From: Moesziomyces globuligerus
Taxonomy: Eukaryota > Basidiomycota > Ustilaginomycetes > Ustilaginales > Ustilaginaceae
Reading direction: 5' to 3'
NCBI GenBank assembly: GCA_030849465.1
Contig: JARVLF010000015.1
Span: 682,001 to 746,000 of the forward strand
DNA length: 64,000 bases
How positions within the stretch are numbered: position 1 is the stretch's first letter; every line of letters begins with the position of its first letter. The translations under genes and the position numbers were made by a program. Positions 60,912 through 64,000 of the stretch are shown here, piece after piece. Below the pieces are notes generated by a model. It did no database searches. It was not told the origin of the DNA and saw only the letters and a list, made by a program, of their open reading frames with translations.

Positions 60912-62498
60912 ATGGTTTCGTCCGGCTCCAACGCCTCGACCCGCCGCGCCGGCGGGCGTCCACAGCTGAGACTCGGCTTGCTGCTGATGCTCTCTGCGCT
61001 CATCTTGTCGTACAGCGTGGATGCGATACTGGTGCAGGGCCTCGTGCCGCCGCGAACGCCGTCGAATCCAACGCTCTTCGAACAGCCGTTTGCACTGTCG
61101 TCCTACTTACAGAGGATCTTCACCGCCCCGATCCAGTCGTTGTTAGATACCGCATCCCCACGTTCGCAGAGGGGCGTCAAGATGTTCGGCCTGCGCGAGG
61201 CCTATCACCAGGGAATAGGCGAAAGGGCACACGAGCGCGCAAAGACTCGGTACGACTTCAGCATCACGGCCAACGACGTGCGCGCCAGCGGCACCCACAT
61301 GGACTACCTCCCGCGCATCCTGACGACGCGACAGCGCATCACGCGCGCGCGCGACCCGCAGCGCTACCTCGAGGTACGCGGTCAGTCGTACCGCGATGCG
61401 GTCTGCGCCGCCTCCACCGAGCTCGACTGGGAAGACGTCGAGGTGGAGGCGCCCGACGTGACCGATCGCACCACGGTGCTCGCCTTCGCCAAGATGGCCG
61501 CAGCGGCGTACAAGAACGACACGTCGGACTGGGATGGCATGGGCGGCTTTGACCCGACCAACTCGTTCGGATGGGAGGGCGATGGAATTCGAGGACACAT
61601 CTTTACCACGCACGACAACGACACGATCGTCGTAGCGCTCAAGGGCACGTCGAATGCGTTCCTTGGCGGTGGAGATACGGCGCGGCGCGACAAGACGAAC
61701 GACAATCTGCTCTTCTCGTGCTGCTGCGCACGCGTCTCGTGGTCTTGGTCGACGGTGTGCGACTGCTACCAGGGCCACGGCGACTCGTGCGGGCAGACGT
61801 GCGTGGAGCGTGCGCTGATCGAAAAGTCGCTCTACTATCCGGCGATCACGGACCTGTTCAACAACATCTCGTACGCCTATCCGGACTCGCAGGTGTGGAT
61901 CACGGGCCACAGCCTCGGCGGCGCGCTGTCGTCGTTGCTGGGCATGACGTTTGGCGTGCCGACGGTGACCTTCCAGGCACCGGGCGAGAGGATGGCGGCG
62001 ATGCGTCTGCATCTTCCGCTCCCGCCCGCGAGGCATCCGGACGAAAGCCCCGTGGCGGCACTGCCGATCGTGCACGTCTACAACAACGCAGATCCGATCG
62101 CGACGGGTCAGTGCAACGGCGCGGCCTCGGTGTGCTCGAGCTTCGGCTACGCGATGGAATCCAAGTGCCACGCAGGCAGGAGCATCGTCTACGACACGAT
62201 GGGCAAGCTCGGCTGGTCGCAGACGGTCAACGCGCACCGCATCAACTCGCTCGTCGACGACGTGCTCTCCGAAGACTGGAGCGACAAGGTGCGCAAGAAG
62301 AAGGCCAAGTCGGCTATCAGGCAGGTCGAGACGCAGGGGTGGAGATGGCCCTGGCATAGAGGCAGCGATCCCGACGACGATACCGATGGCGATACCAACG
62401 AAGACGATAAGCTCGCCGTGCCCAGAGCGAGGTCCGAGGAAAGGTGCCGCGACTGCACCAACTGGCATTTCACCGACGACGAGTCTGACCAAGCCTAG
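60912..62498 (+). CDS. ATG15: vacuolar phospholipase Atg15 (autophagic body lipase)
   Basis: Single exon, 528 residues from ATG 60912. The open frame reaches further upstream only to a non-ATG codon. One N-terminal transmembrane/signal-anchor helix (LRLGLLLMLSALILSYSVDA) is followed by a class 3 lipase domain with the nucleophile in VWITGHSLGGALSS (Ser334), VVALKGTS for the oxyanion region and VHVYNNADPIATGQC, which carries the likely catalytic Asp. Family-specific Cys pairs (FSCCCAR, VCDCYQGHG, SCGQTCVE) and the tail CRDCTNWHF match Atg15/Cvt17. The enzyme breaks down autophagic bodies and other membranes in the vacuole after transport through the multivesicular body route. Confidence 0.96.
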   Translation: MVSSGSNASTRRAGGRPQLRLGLLLMLSALILSYSVDAILVQGLVPPRTPSNPTLFEQPFALSSYLQRIFTAPIQSLLDTASPRSQRGVKMFGLREAYHQGIGERAHERAKTRYDFSITANDVRASGTHMDYLPRILTTRQRITRARDPQRYLEVRGQSYRDAVCAASTELDWEDVEVEAPDVTDRTTVLAFAKMAAAAYKNDTSDWDGMGGFDPTNSFGWEGDGIRGHIFTTHDNDTIVVALKGTSNAFLGGGDTARRDKTNDNLLFSCCCARVSWSWSTVCDCYQGHGDSCGQTCVERALIEKSLYYPAITDLFNNISYAYPDSQVWITGHSLGGALSSLLGMTFGVPTVTFQAPGERMAAMRLHLPLPPARHPDESPVAALPIVHVYNNADPIATGQCNGAASVCSSFGYAMESKCHAGRSIVYDTMGKLGWSQTVNAHRINSLVDDVLSEDWSDKVRKKKAKSAIRQVETQGWRWPWHRGSDPDDDTDGDTNEDDKLAVPRARSEERCRDCTNWHFTDDESDQA

Positions 62499-63210
62499 CG
62501 GTCTCTCTGCTTCCTTCCCTCCAGTATAGTAACTCGACGTTCCGGCTTTTTTTTTTCGGGCTTCCAAGCATCGCATCGTAAGCATACCCGTATCTTGTAC
62601 ATCTGCACTCTAGAACTCTCTCCGCATCTCGCTTTTGCGGCTGCTACAGATGGGGCGGGCGGAGTGCGGGGGACGCGTAGATGAAAGGGTGCCCCTGCAG
62701 CAGGCGGGCCGGAGGCGTGTGTTAGAGTTGGAAACTTGAGTCGACTGCCGCCTGTGTAGACACTGAGACAGAGAGAGGGTGAGCGGCGGTGTGTTATCAA
62801 AGTGGCAGAAGGGCAGCACAGCCTCTTTGCCGAAATGCACGATTTTTGGCTGGGCGGCTCGGACACGCCGCCCGCTCTCGCGCTTCGCATTCTCTCGCTC
62901 GCGCTCTCGTGCCCGAATGCACACCCAACCCACCACCAGCGCGACCCGCAGCTTCGGGGGGGCGCCAGCCCAACACGCGCCAGGCGGCCTGCACTTCTTG
63001 GCACCACCACCATCTGCGCTATTCCTTGGTGATTGCAGGCGTTTAGGAGCTCACAGCCGCGCTGGTCGCGTCGACACTTGTCTCTTCCCAGCACGCACGC
63101 GCACGCACGAACGCCAGGCCGCGTCCCGACTCTGCTACACGAGCCCAACCAAGACGTACGGCCCAAGTCCCTGGCACGGAAGGTCGATTATACCCCCTCG
63201 CTCGGCAGTC
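62499..63210. other. intergenic region, ATG15 to TVP38-like gene
   Basis: 712 bases; a T8 run at 62548. A CACGCACGCGCACGCACG microsatellite-like stretch at about 63091-63108 lies shortly before the next ATG. No gene. Confidence 0.5.
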
Positions 63211-64000
63211 ATGTCGAATCCATACTACCCTCAGCCCGGGCGGCAGCCGGCGTATGATAACCCGCTCAGCAGCCCCTATGCCGGTCCGAATGCAGAGCCC
63301 TACGGCGCGTACGGCGGCTCGAATGCGTCGGGGCGTCGTCCCGAGTTGCCTCACTCGGCGTCGCGGACGCACATGCTGCCTGCCGATTACCACCACCAGC
63401 CCCGCCCCCACGAAGCGGAGCAGGACGGTTTGGACTACTACCACTATCACGGCCAACCTGTGTCGCAGCAGCCGCAGCTCTACCACGACCCGTACGCGAC
63501 GCTGACGCCGACCAACGACCGGCTACGACCCGACTTGTCCGACGACAATCTCATGCGTCGCTACTCGAAGGACACGCAGCGAGCCTCGGACGATGCGCAC
63601 GATCAGACGCTGCGCGGCACGCACTACCTGCTCGCCAAGGACCACCACACCGGTCGGCTCGGCTACGGCAGGGGCCAGCGCATCGAAGCTACCGATGGCC
63701 TCTTGCCCGACACGCCGCCGGATCCGGCACGGCTCAACGCCGAACAGCGCGAGATCATGAAGCAGTTTCCGCCCGACCTCGACGACGAGGGCGGCGGCAA
63801 GAGCGGCCTGCAGGCGGCGCTCGACCTGCTCAAGGACTGGAAGTCGTGGTTCCAACTCAAGTATCTGCACTGGTGGATCATGCTCGCCGTCGTCATCGCG
63901 CTCGTCGCACTCACCACCATCTACCACCGCCAGATCGTCGACTGGCTCACGCCCATCTCGAAAAAGGTCACCACCGTCGCCTGGGGCTGGATCATCCCCG
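63211..64000 (+). CDS. TVP38: TVP38/DedA-family (SNARE-associated Golgi) membrane protein, 5' part
   Basis: Open from ATG 63211 to the right edge, giving 263 codons with no stop. The N-terminal ~190 residues are hydrophilic and Tyr/His/Pro/Gln-rich (MSNPYYPQPGRQPAYDNPL). Then come a charged helix (LQAALDLLKDWKSWFQLKYL) and the first membrane helix (WWIMLAVVIALVALTTIY), followed by HRQIVDWLTPISKKVTTVAW and GWIIP at the edge. This pattern, the helix followed by WLTP and a GW-[IL]-IP segment, is how fungal Tvp38 proteins begin. The VTT/DedA core itself lies outside the window, so the family call is provisional. Confidence 0.75.
   Translation, partial: MSNPYYPQPGRQPAYDNPLSSPYAGPNAEPYGAYGGSNASGRRPELPHSASRTHMLPADYHHQPRPHEAEQDGLDYYHYHGQPVSQQPQLYHDPYATLTPTNDRLRPDLSDDNLMRRYSKDTQRASDDAHDQTLRGTHYLLAKDHHTGRLGYGRGQRIEATDGLLPDTPPDPARLNAEQREIMKQFPPDLDDEGGGKSGLQAALDLLKDWKSWFQLKYLHWWIMLAVVIALVALTTIYHRQIVDWLTPISKKVTTVAWGWIIP

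Noticed and set aside
61143..62585. 480-codon minus-strand frame
   Set aside because: Antisense to ATG15, whose catalytic motifs settle the coding strand.

Overview
The window looks like a nuclear chromosome segment of a smut fungus (Ustilaginomycotina, most likely Ustilaginaceae). The genes are GC-rich and compact, with none to three short introns that keep GTNNGY...AG borders. Many proteins carry long Ser/Ala/Pro-rich disordered regions. There is a DUF6534 seven-helix protein typical of basidiomycetes, and every housekeeping gene is a single copy on either strand, with no operons. Species assignment is inference.

Layout. 1-6200: the 3' end of an unidentified gene, a secreted double-psi beta-barrel protein with poly-Asn/poly-Ala tail, an intron-containing tRNA-Leu(AAG), and an alpha/beta hydrolase. 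6275-12414: an AT-richer, gene-poor island of about 6 kb. It is packed with short palindromic repeats whose ends read CATATC...GATATG, and it holds one complete Tc1-like transposon (8472-10160: TA target site, 26-bp perfect terminal inverted repeats, DD34E transposase interrupted by a single TGA). 12941-24638: a two-RRM protein, a GAS2/GAR-domain cytoskeletal protein, a short-chain dehydrogenase, a five-domain fasciclin membrane protein and a RING-CH membrane ubiquitin ligase. 24963-28037: ELP3 and the glycine-cleavage H protein, divergently arranged. 28038-32273: 4.2 kb with no convincing gene. 32274-49499: a DUF6534 membrane protein, mitochondrial carrier, NDUFAF3-like (DUF498) protein, Zap1-like zinc-finger regulator, PDX1, RNA polymerase I subunit A34, membrane-anchored SDR, an acidic nuclear protein of unknown function and an AlkB-like dioxygenase. 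49845-53675: an RRM-Pumilio protein. 53676-57517: a 3.8-kb gene-free divergent region. 57518-64000: a disordered, acidic unknown protein, the vacuolar lipase ATG15 and the 5' part of a TVP38/DedA membrane protein.

Functional themes. Several genes serve mitochondria: the lipoyl proteins H and PDX1, the complex I assembly factor-like protein and the carrier. Others serve RNA and translation: ELP3, tRNA-Leu, Pol I A34, RRM and PUF proteins. A third group acts at membranes or in degradation: RING-CH ligase, ATG15 and TVP38. They are ordinary chromosomal neighbours and not a cluster. The part that most deserves a second look is the 6-kb repeat island.

Gene models with introns were joined by hand from splice consensus and reading-frame continuity. 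Start codons were checked for ATG, because several open frames begin at non-ATG codons.
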